This document shows positions 47,185-58,433 of a stretch of 64,000 nt of DNA, piece after piece. Origin of the DNA: Coccinella septempunctata. Its lineage: Eukaryota; Arthropoda; Insecta; Coleoptera; Coccinellidae. The notes under the pieces were generated by a model. It saw nothing but the letters and a program-made list of their open reading frames with translations. It was not told the DNA's origin and did not search any database. The position numbers and the translations under genes are program-made. Every line of letters begins with the position of its first letter. The stretch's first letter is position 1. The DNA is taken from positions 14,568,001-14,632,000 of the forward strand of contig NC_058189.1 in assembly GCF_907165205.1 (NCBI RefSeq), in the 5' to 3' direction.

Positions 47185-47716
47185 CGGGGTGATTCATAAC
47201 TATTGGAACATATTGGGGCAGATTGTTTAGACCAAAATATGTCGATAGGACCAAATATACCTCAATAAAATATTGCTGTGGAATAAGATAAAGGGCGTTA
47301 AAGTTGAATTTTTTATAAGGGGACAGAATTATATTTTCTTCGAAGTTCGAAAGTCCTTTATTGAAATAATTAGAAAAGGCAGAGAAATCGGAGGAGGCCA
47401 CGTAGAACATTTAATTTAGGTTTATTCTTATGTTACGTTGTTTTTAATTATGCTTTATCGTCGAAATGAATAAATAAAATGAATAAATCGTTCAATCCCC
47501 TTCTGATGCTCTGAACTGTTCAGTTGTGTTTTTCTTAAAAACAGATGAAAAAATATACAGTGAAATTATTAGCAAAAAACGAAAAAACATTCAACTTTAA
47601 CGTCCTTTATCTTTTTCCACAGCAATATTTTATTGAGGTATATTTGGTCCTACCGCCATATTTTGGTCCAAACAATCTGCCCTTAGCCTATGTCCCAATA
47701 GTTATGAATGACCCTG
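47185..47716 (-). mobile_element. Foldback MITE, copy 2
   Basis: A full-length 532 bp copy in inverse orientation to 42725-43258. The ends cggggtgattcataac and (complement) cagggtcattcataac are flanked by TA (47183-47184 and 47717-47718). Arms and central block (cggaggaggccacgtagaac; compare gttctacattgcctcctccg at 43031) match copy 1. Non-coding. Confidence 0.85.
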
Positions 47717-47818
47717 TATATGCGGCAGGGTTTCCTGTATGAAAAACATGCTCAAAACGTGGACGTAATATTTCTCTCAGAGTGACAGCGGCTACTTGAA
47801 GATTGGAGGTAATAAACT

Positions 47819-48133
47819 TATAAGAATGGAAATCAATTCAATTTCTCACTTCAAGAAATAGACGATTTGATGTCTTCAATCTGAAAGATTTATTATCTTT
47901 AGTTGGAAATATAACAAATAAACTCTGATAACTCTTAAGAATAACTTACTAACCTGAAAGAAATCAAAAACAATGCTATTCCTTTAGGTTTTCAATGAAC
48001 AATATTTGAAATATGAATTGACATGAATTAATAATTGACAAATCAAGGCATTCTCTAAGTTGAAATTAAATAAAACATAGAAAGGAAAATAGAAAGTTGT
48101 CTTTTAAAGAAAATGACACTGTTCATTTTTACA
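47819..48133 (-). repeat. Gypsy 3' LTR
   Basis: 315 bp; compared with the other LTR it has aaatcaagg for aaacaagg-type sequence near 48045 and atagaaag for atagacag near 48090. Confidence 0.92.
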
Positions 48134-48161
48134 TCCCCCCACACAAAGTATGCAACAACCA

Positions 48162-51100
48162 CTATATGTTGGCGTTGTCATATGGGAGCAACTTTGTTAC
48201 ATGAAAATAATTATTGTCCTTTTTTCTATTTCCAATGTCTATCTCGTAGATAGTGCCGGAAATTTTCTTCACTATTGGAAAAGGTCCTATTCTTATTTCC
48301 TCAAGTTTTTTTCTATTCAATTTAGATTTATTTTCAACATAAACATAATCTCCAATTTTAAAATCATAATCTTTCCTGTTCTTGTCGACAAGTTTTTTAT
48401 TGTATTCATGATAACGTAAAGAATTTTTAAATGCTATTTCCTTATCTTTTGGTAAATTACTCTTTTCTATAAGTTCTTCAGGAGCAATGGGATCAGTTTT
48501 TCCATAAAGTAAATATTCTGGGCTATATCCAGTTACAGAATGGTCCGTCCTATTGTATTCTTCAATACATTCATCTGCTATTTTCGTCTAAGCTCTAGTT
48601 TTCTTCTCATTTTGTTTGCATCTTATTCTGTTCACTAATGTCTGATTTAGCCGTTCATTCAAACCATTTGAAAAAGGACAATCTACTGCTGTAAAAATCA
48701 ACTGTATATTCAAATTTTTCATGTGCTGTCTGAATTTTTCCGAATTTATTCCTGGGTATTGATCTGTTAATAATGTTTTGATTGGTCGTTTATCTTGAAT
48801 TTTATTAATTAATGTGATGAAGTCTTCGGTTGTTTGGTGTTTGGAAGTACTCGCAAATGCATATCGAGTAAAATGGTCAACTAGGAGATGAAGGTATCTT
48901 TTTGAAGAGCGATTTCCAGCAAAGCCTCCAATTGTGTCCAGTGACATTATCTCAAAGGGTTCTTTTGCTGGGCCCAGCTGTGAAAGAAGTCCATACTTTT
49001 GACCTACTCTCGTTTTATTTTTACAACAGATGTCACATGATCCACAAATTTCTCTCGCCAGCGAATCCATATTTTGAATGTAATAAAACTTTCTAATTTT
49101 TGTATTTATCTTACTAGCACAAATGTGGCCATAATGATTGTGCAATTTTCTGATTAAATCTTTTCCAAAATCATTCGATAAAATTATTTTTTTGCTATTT
49201 TTCTGCAATTTGTAAAATATTTCTTTCTGTACAATAGTTCTTTTCATATTATTTATCATTGAGAGATTATTCTGTTGATCATTTTTTATTTCATTTAATG
49301 CCACCAAATTAACTGTTATTAAACATTCGTCCATATTCTCCGTTTCCTCCAGAACTGGGTTTCTAGAAAGACAATCTGCTTCTACATTTTGTTTTCCTGG
49401 TTCATATCTAATTTCAAAATCAAATTGTGATAAATAATTCATCATGTGACCCAACTCTTCATCTGGTCTTGTGCGAAATTCTTTTCCTTCTAATGGCTTA
49501 TGATCAGTAATAACAACGAATTTTTTTCCCATTAGCCAATATTTCCAAAATTTTATTGCCTCCTTAATTGCCAGACTTTCTAGAAATATTGCTTTTTTAT
49601 TCTTCTGATATTTATTCAATTTTTTGGAAAAATAGGCTACGGGTTTCATTTCACCATTAATCTGTTTTTGTTTAAGAACAGCTCCTACTCCTTGAATACT
49701 GGCATCAGTATATATAGTCGTATAGGCATTTGGGTCGAAAATTGCAAGAACTGGTTCAGAACAAAGGATGTCCTTAACCTTAATGAAAGCTTTCTGACAA
49801 TCCAATGACCAATTGAATTTTACATCTTTCCTCAGTAAATTATGCAACGGTTCTAATAATCTAGCGGAATCTTTTATATATTTGTGATAAAAATTAACTT
49901 TGCCCAAGAATTGCCTTATCTTCTTCCGATTATCTGGTGGAGAAAAATTTCTTATGGAAATCAAATTGTCATTTATGGGTCGTACTGTGTTATTTCCAAC
50001 AATATGTCCTAAATATTTGACTTCTTCTTTAGCAAAATTGCATTTGATAAATTTAAGTCTGAATCCTTCTTCACATATTGCTTTCAAGAGTTCCTCCAAA
50101 TGTTCTATATGTTGTTCAAATGTTGAAGAAAATATCAGAATATCATCTATATAATTTTGGCAGAATGAATTCAAGTTATATTTCCTGATAATATTATTCA
50201 AAATACGTTGAAATATCGCTGGGGATGTTTTAAGTCCAAAAGGTAAACATTTCCATTGCCAGTGACCATTTTGTGTCACAAAAGCAGTCTTATATCTATC
50301 TTTGATACGAACAGGAATCGACCAAAAGGCAGAATTTACATCTAATGTAGTAAAAAACTTTGCATTACGGGTTTTCGCTAAAATTTCATCGATCAGTGGG
50401 AAAGGCTGTGGTTCGGGAACAATCAATTTATTGAGTTCACGGAAATCGACACACAATCTTGTCTTAGATCCCTCATCTCTTTTATATGCCAACGTGACTG
50501 GTGCTGCAAAAGGTGAGGAAGATTCTTCAATCAGATTCGCCTTCAACAATTTTCCTATTTGAAATTCTATCTCTTTTTGATCCTCCATTGAACATCTGTA
50601 TGGCTTTTTAGCTACAAATTTGTGTTCTAAAAGTTTTATATGTGCTTCATTATTCTGCACCAAACCAATATCAAATTTGTGTTTTGCAAAAATATTATCA
50701 TATTTATTTATTAACATTTCAATTTTATTCCTCTGATTTGTTGTCAAATGTTCTAATTTCGCTTCGAAAAGTTCTGTAGGTATACCTTCATTGAAGTTGA
50801 TATTGTAATAATTGTTATTATCATTATTATTATAGAAAGAATCGATCTTTCTCTCTTCATTCATCTCTAATCTTTGATAAATTTTCAAATCAAAATCTTG
50901 TTTCAATTGAAAATTGAAAATAGAATCTAATCCGAGTAGAATATCATACTCGAAATTTTTATCATTAATTACAAAAAACTCAACTTCTTTTTCAATATCA
51001 TTGATTCTCATTTTTGTAGTTATTTTTCCTGAAAAATTTGCCCTGCCATTGACTGTTTTGAATGTGTTCCTATCCTCTCGAATGTGTAGACATAACTCAT

Positions 51101-52379
51101 CTGCCACTTTCGAATTCAGAAGAGTGACATTTGAGCCTGAATCATAAATTCCACATAATTCATTTTCATTTACGAACACTTTCAATTTGATCAATGGCAA
51201 CAAAACTAGTTTTTTTTGATCGGAAATGGCCTCATTTAATTCATCCTGTACCCCAACATTGTTCACCGTTCTTATGCTACCGGATACGTTCTCTTGTTTA
51301 AAATTAAATCTCCTATTCTTTAGCCGACATAGAGCTTCTGGATGGAATCTCCCTGGGAAACCATTTTTATCACAAATTGAACATGGTTCCTTCTTATCTG
51401 CTTTTGTTAGTGAAGGAAGTTGTTCGGCCGATTTGTTCATTTTGCCATTTTTGGTATTTCGAGCATTTTCATATTTTGTTGAACCTTCTAACTTTCGTAA
51501 CTCACCTAATAATTTCTCAAAAGTTGTTACATTTGATCGATCAATTCTTTCTTGTAAAAAATTTGGCAAACTTGTTACAATTAAGTCAATTAATATGTCA
51601 GTTGGAAAATTATTTCGGAGATTCAACAACAAATTTTCTTTCCTGAAAGCGTAGTCAACTAAACTTCCTCCTATGTACCTAAATGAATATGCCTCTCTAT
51701 GCTTATGCCAACTTGTTTCACAAAAACTATCTAAGCAGTTATTTTTCCATATTTGAAAATCAGTTTCCAAACCTAATATAATTAATTTAGAATCAAACCA
51801 TTCTTTCGCTATCCCATCCAGAAACAAACGTAAAATCAAAATTTTGTCCATATCTTCTTCCACTCCAAAACGCATGCATTCCGACTCAAATTTCTTCAAC
51901 CATAAAGTCACGGAAACATTCTTCCCATCAAAATTATTCAGCACAAAATTGTCCTTTATCTTCTTGAAATCCTTTTTATTCTCCTTGGTCTTGCCTGAGG
52001 ACAGTTCTGTTGTATTTCGTGATTCTGCTAGTTCTCCTCCAAATTCTGTTTTCACGTATGCAGGTGAATAAGTCATTTGTAAATACTCATCCCTAAACAT
52101 CACATCTTCTTCGGCATCAAAATATATTCCTTTCAATTCCGGAGTCAATGAAATAACACACGTACGAAATGAACCTCTTGTTTTCATTGATTTCAAGATA
52201 TTTTTCACCTTCGGTAGAGCAAAAAGTTCATGATGGTCATGTGGATTCTGTTTGTCTTCTGGAATCTCATAATATGTTTCCGTTCCTGTAGTCTGAATCC
52301 ATTTGAACTTGAATATATTTTTCTTCGCTTTAGTATTTGATGTTTCAAAAGCTATGCAAATTTTCATGGATGTGGTCAT
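48162..52379 (-). pseudogene. Gypsy fused Gag-Pol polyprotein with one in-frame stop
   Basis: The frame from the ATG at 52379 runs 1263 codons to TAG at 48588-48590 and then stays open in phase to TAG at 48162-48164. Gag fills about the first 330 residues. A Cys-His motif CSICDKNGFPGRFHPEALC lies at about 335 and the retropepsin motif YDSGSNVTLLN at about 415. Reverse transcriptase is at about 600-780, with FTTLDVNSAFWSIPV and YIDDILIF at about 745. RNase H (TIYTDASIQGVGAVL) is at about 893, the integrase zinc domain (HNHYGH … CDICC) at about 1085, and the integrase core (SLDTIGGF, TDQYPGI, NGLNERLNQTL) follows. The stop lies just after the core glutamate region. Confidence 0.93.
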
Positions 52380-52440
52380 TATAGCTCGAAATCCCAGTGC
52401 AGTCCTTCGAATATCAACCAGATAGCTTAAGTTTTTGATT

Positions 52441-52755
52441 TATAAGAATGGAAATCAATTCAATTTCTCACTTCAAGAAATAGACGATTTGATGTCTTCA
52501 ATCTGAAAGATTTATTATCTTTAGTTGGAAATATAACAAATAAACTCTGATAACTCTTAAGAATAACTTACTAACCTGAAAGAAATCAAAAACAATGCTA
52601 TTCCTTTAGGTTTTCAATGAACAATATTTGAAATATGAATTGACATGAATTAATAATTGACAAAACAAGGCATTCTCTAAGTTGAAATTAAATAAAACAT
52701 AGAAAGGAAAATAGACAGTTGTCTTTTAAAGAAAATGACACTGTTCATTTTTACA
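52441..52755 (-). repeat. Gypsy 5' LTR
   Basis: 315 bp, ending tttttaca on the plus strand, followed by the duplication aact. Promoter and polyadenylation signals should lie within but are not resolved. Confidence 0.92.
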
Positions 52756-52823
52756 AACTTTTTTAAAGTTTGATTCCGTTTTTTGTTCGAAACACTTACG
52801 TAGGCAGGTTTCAGCCCTGATTG

Positions 52824-52826
<3 letters not shown>

Positions 52827-52857
<31 letters not shown>
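52827..52857. repeat. (AT)n microsatellite
   Basis: About 15 AT units adjoining the 39 bp direct repeat at 52855. It generates spurious IYIYIY frames. Confidence 0.97.
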
Positions 52858-52859
<2 letters not shown>

Positions 52860-52893
52860 GAAGAAAGTGATCACGCCTAAACAGGGAGGCAAT
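52855..52893. repeat. 39 bp direct repeat, copy 1
   Basis: ataatgaagaaagtgatcac and the following cgcctaaacagggaggcaat are repeated exactly at 53352-53390. In both places a TA microsatellite is adjacent, on the left here and on the right at the second copy. The hammerhead motif lies between the copies. Confidence 0.93.
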
Positions 52894-53021
52894 GAATAAA
52901 ATAATGAGGGTAAATTCAGATGCATACCACCCGACGATATGAATATCGACAAGTGTTACGATCTGAATTGAGCTAGCCAGTTTGTCATCGTCAAGGCCCC
53001 CAAATGGAGTACGCTCCACCG

Positions 53022-53088
53022 AAGAAAAGCAGATGCTGACCATGGTTTCGGCCTCATTTGGCCTCATCAGAGCAACATAGCATTTTTC
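53022..53088 (-). ncRNA. Type I hammerhead ribozyme, intact core
   Basis: On the minus strand: outer stem GAAAA, stem I TGCT, core CTGATGA, stem II GGCC/GGCC (6-nt loop AAATGA), GAAA, palindromic stem III ACCATGGT, cleavage triplet GTC, stem I AGCA, outer stem TTTTC. All conserved hammerhead core bases are present, and predicted cleavage falls between 53038 and 53037. Very short, palindromic stem III is a known trait of hammerheads in Penelope-like elements and retrozymes, which act as dimers. The two stem I loops could give the usual tertiary contact. No reverse transcriptase is adjacent, so the host element is a fragment or non-autonomous. Confidence 0.8.
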
Positions 53089-53351
53089 CACGGTGGAAAA
53101 CGTTTGGAATTGATGGAACTTTATTCAATGTTGTTATGTTCTAGTGGGTATTATTTATTTACCCACAGCGCCATCCAACATGAAACGGTATCCGATTCAA
53201 TCCCCCCCATATAGAAACCAAGACGAAGACAATAGCATATGTCCCATATTTTCCCTAATTCAGTACGCCGGTTCGCCTTGCGAACGTCGGACGTATGATG
53301 GGAAGTCTGAGACGCGCTCGGTTCTCGACAGAGTACGATGCCGGCGATACA

Positions 53352-53390
53352 ATAATGAAGAAAGTGATCACGCCTAAACAGGGAGGCAAT
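53352..53390. repeat. 39 bp direct repeat, copy 2
   Basis: Exact copy of 52855-52893, 497 bp further on. Here it is preceded by a GC-richer block (53240-53350) not found at the first copy and followed by taccctcat and the TA run. Confidence 0.93.
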
Positions 53391-53397
53391 TACCCTC

Positions 53398-53399
<2 letters not shown>

Positions 53400-53443
<44 letters not shown>
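53400..53443. repeat. (TA)n microsatellite
   Basis: About 22 TA units following the second direct repeat. Confidence 0.97.
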
Positions 53444-53446
<3 letters not shown>

Positions 53447-53553
53447 CTACAAAAAGACTGAAAATCAAAACTATCGGTGCAATCAAACTTATAATTTATT
53501 AGGGCTACTTGCGACTGTGTGCCCTCCTGTGACTGAAATGACCCAACCTTAAC

Positions 53554-54160
53554 CTAAAGATCCTTCCACACTCTGATGAGCATGGAATAGTCGCCAACCA
53601 GATCTGGCCACCGTTGTGTTCTTCTCGAGTCTACATTATAGCTGTGGACCAAAGTCCTCCACTGTGATCTGTCTAACGGTAGTTGTTCCCAGTTATGATT
53701 GGCATTAACTGATTTCAGGGATTGATGGAGTATATTCTTAAACTGCTTATACAAATTGAGGTCGTGCTATCCAGAATGCCTGTGATGCCGAATTGATACG
53801 GTCGTGTATTTTCGTGTCCAGGTTAGCCCTAGTAATTATAAAGCTTTCCAAGTATTTGAACTGCTCGACCTGTTCTAGAGTTTCATCCTCCAGGTTGATA
53901 TCTGTTTGAAGGCTTTCCCAATAGCTAGCGAGCACTGAATTGTTCGCGAGCACTCCAGAACATCGTAATAATATGCGACTGACGCGTGACACCCTGCTCT
54001 CTTTCTTGAATTTCTTTCTCGTTTTTTTGAGAGATGATTTCCCAACATAAAGGTCGTTGAACGCGAGTACAGTTTCTTCATAATCAATTTCGAATATTTC
54101 TCCTAAACTATATAAAGTATTCATCATCATTCCACTCCTTCTTTTGTTTCCTTTTTTCAT
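53554..54160 (-). pseudogene. LINE ORF2 fragment, internally deleted
   Basis: The frame 53747-54160 contains LAFNDLYVGKSSLKKTRKKF and LEQVEQFKYLESFIITRANL followed by INSASQAFW, the LINE segment after the polymerase active site. Next, 53554-53754 reads SLKSVNANHNWEQLPLDRSQ, the extreme C-terminus. The segment that should lie between, represented by 254-514 in the other fragment of this family, is missing here. It is a dead copy, 5'-truncated and internally deleted. The two fragments overlap near RINSAS. Confidence 0.78.
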
Positions 54161-54912
54161 TGAAATAGAATTTCTCTATTTTTATATTTCACTATTCTTC
54201 AGAAAAAAGAAACCTTACATTCTGCATCAATTTTCTACGTTGTGAATGCGAAATAACCCAGAAGTCCAGGAAGTTCCGCTGAAATTGTTCGAAATCAAAG
54301 CCACGCTTCATTTCTGGTGATTCTGATTCATGAATTCAAACAACCGAATCGATATTTCATGGGAATGAATAAATAAGCAATAAAAAGGAGTTGCTGCTAG
54401 TAACTTTTGAAGATACGTGGGGTTCGCCAGAGATTTGTTTCCAATTGATTTAATGTGTTGGTATATCGTGGAAACTGCCACACCTCCAAGTGAGGAAGGC
54501 ATTTTCCGTTAAAAGTCGTGAATAATGGTACGTTTTCATTGACGGAAAAACTACTGGTTATTTCACAAATTTGAAAAATACGATGAAAGCCTTTCTTGAT
54601 TTAATTTTCTGGCACTGTCTCCTCCTCGTCTTGTTAGTGTCCGTTGAGTGCCTGATCTCCCCGCACTTCCTGTCGTAGTGGAACACCACCCATGTTCCCA
54701 GGAACTTGCGTGCCGCGACATAACCTAGCAGTACCACTTTATGCATGACTGTCTAGATAGTATCATCAAATCAAATTCAATTTTGCTCAGATTTCCTAGG
54801 AAGTCTCTTCGGTATCAGGCCTGATGTTGAAATGACATTAGGGATGATAGCTTTCAACTTTCATTGTCTACTAATTTGTTCAATCAATATATTTCATATA
54901 TTTTTTATTGCA

Positions 54913-55210
54913 CATCTGGCGTGCCGCAGGGCTCTCATCTAGGACCTTTACTCTTCATCGTGTATATTAATAGCTTGAAAAGTGCTTCAAGCATACTGAA
55001 TTTCTGGTGATTTTAAATTCTTCAGAGAATAGAGTTAAACGTTACTGTCAAGAACACCAACTATTTCTAAATTTTGAAAAGTATCGTAGAATATCGCAAT
55101 AAATCTATTGCTTGTCAGTTGCTGTTCTTGACAGTAACGTTTAACTCTATTCAAATCGCTCTGAATCATCTCGCAGTCATTGATTCTCTGAAGAATTCAA
55201 AATCACCAGA
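54913..55210. pseudogene. Head-to-head pair of LINE reverse transcriptase fragments
   Basis: The plus strand reads SGVPQGSHLGPLLFIVYINS (54916-54975), then with a shift GDFKFFRE in place of the catalytic ADD block, then NRVKRYCQEHQLFLNFEKYR (55028-55087). From about 55095 the minus strand carries a second copy of the latter parts (GDFEFFRES and IQSDLNRVKRYCQEQQ) in opposite orientation. Arms ctggtgattttaaattcttc (55004) and the 28 bp 55028-55055 / 55124-55151 are inverted repeats. Both copies lack an intact active site. The family is CR1/Jockey-like. Confidence 0.75.
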
Positions 55211-55231
55211 GACAATTACATTTAATAATAG

Positions 55232-56160
55232 AGGGTGTTTTCATAGGTGAGGCTTTTTTTGACAGAAGGTAGAACTAATCAAAATAAATCCGTAAAACCA
55301 AAAATTTTCTATATAAAAAATCCAAGATGGCTGAGATATAACCCCTAGAAATTCGACAAAATTTCAACGAATTTTAAGTAGGTGACTCCGGTATCGCAAA
55401 AACGAAACAAAACATAAACATACGGCTGGACAATGAATGGTTCAGTACCAAGTTCATCGGATTAGATGCATTAGGTCACTCTTGAGATAATCATGATTGT
55501 TGTATCATGCAATTTAAAAATAATGTAGAAAATCGAGGCAGTTTCTTGAAAGTCCTTATGTTAGTTATGTTGAAAAAGTGCTATGATATTTCCCCATTTC
55601 ATCCCATTTTTAGACGAGTGTTGGAATGTTCGAACAAGAAGATTCTGATGCCTATTGTGAAAAAATTCGTGAATAATTAAGACGAATTTTATTGGTGAGA
55701 TTTTGAAGTACATATTATTCTATTTTTTACACTTGTGTCTTAAGTCTCTTCTGTCAGTTAGTATCGAAATGAGCCATTTCATAAAATCGTGTGAGTTACT
55801 AAAAAATAATGGTAACAACTCGGCAATCCTCAGTTTCCATCACCATGTAAATATCGAAGGAGCCAATATCCTAAACGATACCACATGGTCGAATCAGGAG
55901 ATAAGTTTTTTCCCACTGCTTTTCGATAATTCAGCTAACAAACGGTCTAGGGTAGTATTAGGATCTATTTCAGTAATCATTTTCAATTTTTTTTTCAAAT
56001 TTGCCCAAACATTTTGAAAGTCTTGTATAGGTGATTTTTGGTGAAAAGCTTCATTTTGAGCAGTTCTGCGACGAAAAATCACAGACGTTTTATTACTTTT
56101 CAAAATCGTCTACAACACTCGAAAGGTCACTCAAGAAAGTTTTCTCATAGATTTATGAAT
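55232..56160. mobile_element. Non-autonomous repeat with inverted ends
   Basis: The left end agggtgttttcataggtgag … gacagaaggtagaact (55232-55300) matches 63838-63900 in the same direction. The right part (55900-56060), complemented, matches 63900-64000 (aaaatcacct-tatacaa, gaaatagatc, ctagaccgtttgttagctga). Left and complemented right ends resemble each other around aaggtagaact / gcagaactg and ccaaaaat, suggesting terminal inverted repeats. A 69-codon frame (55894-56103, minus) has no recognised domain. Confidence 0.5.
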
Positions 56161-58433
56161 TGATTACACTTCGGGATTTCTCGTAATATTGATTTAGAGT
56201 GATCATATTATTTTCAGGTTTTTTGTACACATGGTTTGGAGTTATTTTTGGGTTGGCTATCATCTAAGCGAATACAGTTTCTGGGGTTATCCTATATGTA
56301 TTCCTATTTATCATAATAAATAAATTAAATAAACACTTTCATTGAAAAAAAATACTCGAATCTCTAGGAGTTGCATATCCTTTAAGAACATGATCCCATG
56401 GTGAATAGCATTGGAAGCAGTTCCTCTGAAATGTGAAGCAATTTCAATAAACTTCGAATCGAATTTCGGACTCCTCGATTACTTCTCGAACATTAGCACA
56501 CAATGATTAGTGATTCCGGTAATACTGCTCCAATATCCATACTAATACCCCCTTGCACCTTACCCATAGAAGATCTTTATTTTATGGATTTCGATGGGTA
56601 TATCAAGAGCTTTACTTCCAAAACGTCCTATAAACTTCGTGAATGGTGTTATAATATCCGAAATTACCGTAGTCCGACTACCGTTTTCAATCATTTCTAT
56701 CCTCGTTTCTATCTCAGATATTATCGGATATGTTTCCCAATGGGCAGCTCGTATAAACGTTATTCAACTGCAAAATCGCCCAAATTATTGGCTTTTGAGG
56801 TTTCTATTTAATCTATACATCGGTAAAGTAGTCGTTGGTTTATTTCATTTCCACTGCGGTTCGGTTAATCCCATGAAAATTTCAGTAAAATCGTTTCGTC
56901 CTGATGTCAATTGACTGGAATCTAAGCTGAGCTGATTTCATATTTGTATATAGATCCTTGGATGTTGCAACATTTCTCAAATTGTTTTTTTCAAGATTCA
57001 TTTTATGCCCCAAATGTTTCCATAAAAATGGACACCATCCACTACGGTAACCAACAGACAAAAAGGGGCAATGTGAAAAAATGGACTTATTGAGATTTGA
57101 CGGACATAATTATTCGAAAAATCTATCTGTCTTCCGTACCACCTGTAGAGTGATCCAAAAAACTGCAGAGGACTCGAAAAGTCTTCGGCAATTCAACGAA
57201 AAACCCATACATTTACGGTTCTCAAGTTATGATCTCTACTTAAAATGATCATAACCATGATATTTGAATAGGGAGCGAGAGAGAATTGAACATAAGTTTG
57301 CTTATCAGGAAATACATTGAAAGAAAACAATTTCCAATGACCAATGATTGTCTATGTCAAGGTTTTCATTATCAGATGTATCAGCGTATGAAGTACAAAT
57401 TTTCTATTTCAGAGTCACTCTCCCGTATTTCCGAGATGTTTCTCACTGTTACTGCAACGCTCAGTTATAGTATTTATTCGGTTTCATAATTATTCATTAT
57501 TAATATTCAGTAAAGTTTATTTTTCGGATTTGAATTGAGCGTTGAATCAATAGCCGCGTTTCATTTTTATGTTGTAAATAAATACGTTGGAAAATCTCGG
57601 GCTACATATGGGAACATATGGACGAGAGATGAATTCAATTCGAATTCTCGGTTCACGAAGTGCGAAGCAAATTTCTCATTGAATTCTCGATATTCGAAAT
57701 CTCATAATTTCAAGAAAAGGTGTGTGAAAGCTTTCCAAGGACTGCAAATAGATACCAGGATAGTACCAGCTCCCCATTCTGGCGATCGTTCCAATAAAGG
57801 TAGGTTCGAGTGCTTCCAGCGTATCTTTTGTATTCTCCATTTTCTTTTCTAATTTAAATCAAACGTTAATTGAGCTACCGTAACACTCACTTTTTTGAAC
57901 CTTTGTATATTTTTTATATTTATTTATATTATTCAATTTTCTTTTTTTGAAGCAGATTTTATTATCTAAGGTCAGTGCGGGAAACTTGGAGCACTGATTA
58001 TGTTTCCCTACCATAGCATGGGTCATGTCTCCCGCACTCCCTTTTAGTCTATTCAACAGATGTTTTCTTGAAACTTTTACAACTAATATTAAAAAGGCTC
58101 ATCGTTTGTAAAACACTATTAATCAATGAAAGCAATAACACTAAATAATATATTCAGACAGTGTAGCAAACAAAAATTATCCAATTTCTCACTTCCTAAC
58201 AAACAAATCACGTTCAACCATCTCACTTCCGAACTGTTCTGATGGCGGCCAAAATGGAGCCGACACTAGTTGTGCCTTGTTAAGAGTATGTCGCAAGCTA
58301 TTTACGATACCGGTAGCGCGAAATTTGAAATGAAATATTTGAGGTTGTTCAAGTCTCTTACCTGAGCAAGTCTCCCAGACTTACCCCTACTCTGTATTAG
58401 GTATCTATAATGTGTTTCATTGTCGGACAACTT
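56161..58433. other. Intergenic, no supported gene
   Basis: Short frames (56503-56811, 57286-57489, 57535-57852, 57859-58056) give no recognisable protein. No terminal repeats or arrays seen. Confidence 0.4.

Larger units (their letters stand above)
47819..52755 (-). mobile_element. Gypsy-type LTR retrotransposon, young
   Basis: Two 315 bp LTRs (47819-48133 and 52441-52755) differ at two positions by eye. They are flanked by aact at 47815-47818 and 52756-52759, a 4 bp duplication typical of Gypsy. On the minus strand the LTR starts tgtaaaaatgaacagtgtca. A purine-rich tract (gtgtgggggga, 48134-48144) precedes the 3' LTR. One fused Gag-Pol frame fills the interior. I could not settle the primer-binding site. 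A single stop codon near the integrase catalytic region is the only visible lesion. Confidence 0.93.

Noticed and set aside
52677..53486. Frames with IYIYIY runs resembling a membrane segment
   Set aside because: They are translations of TA microsatellites.
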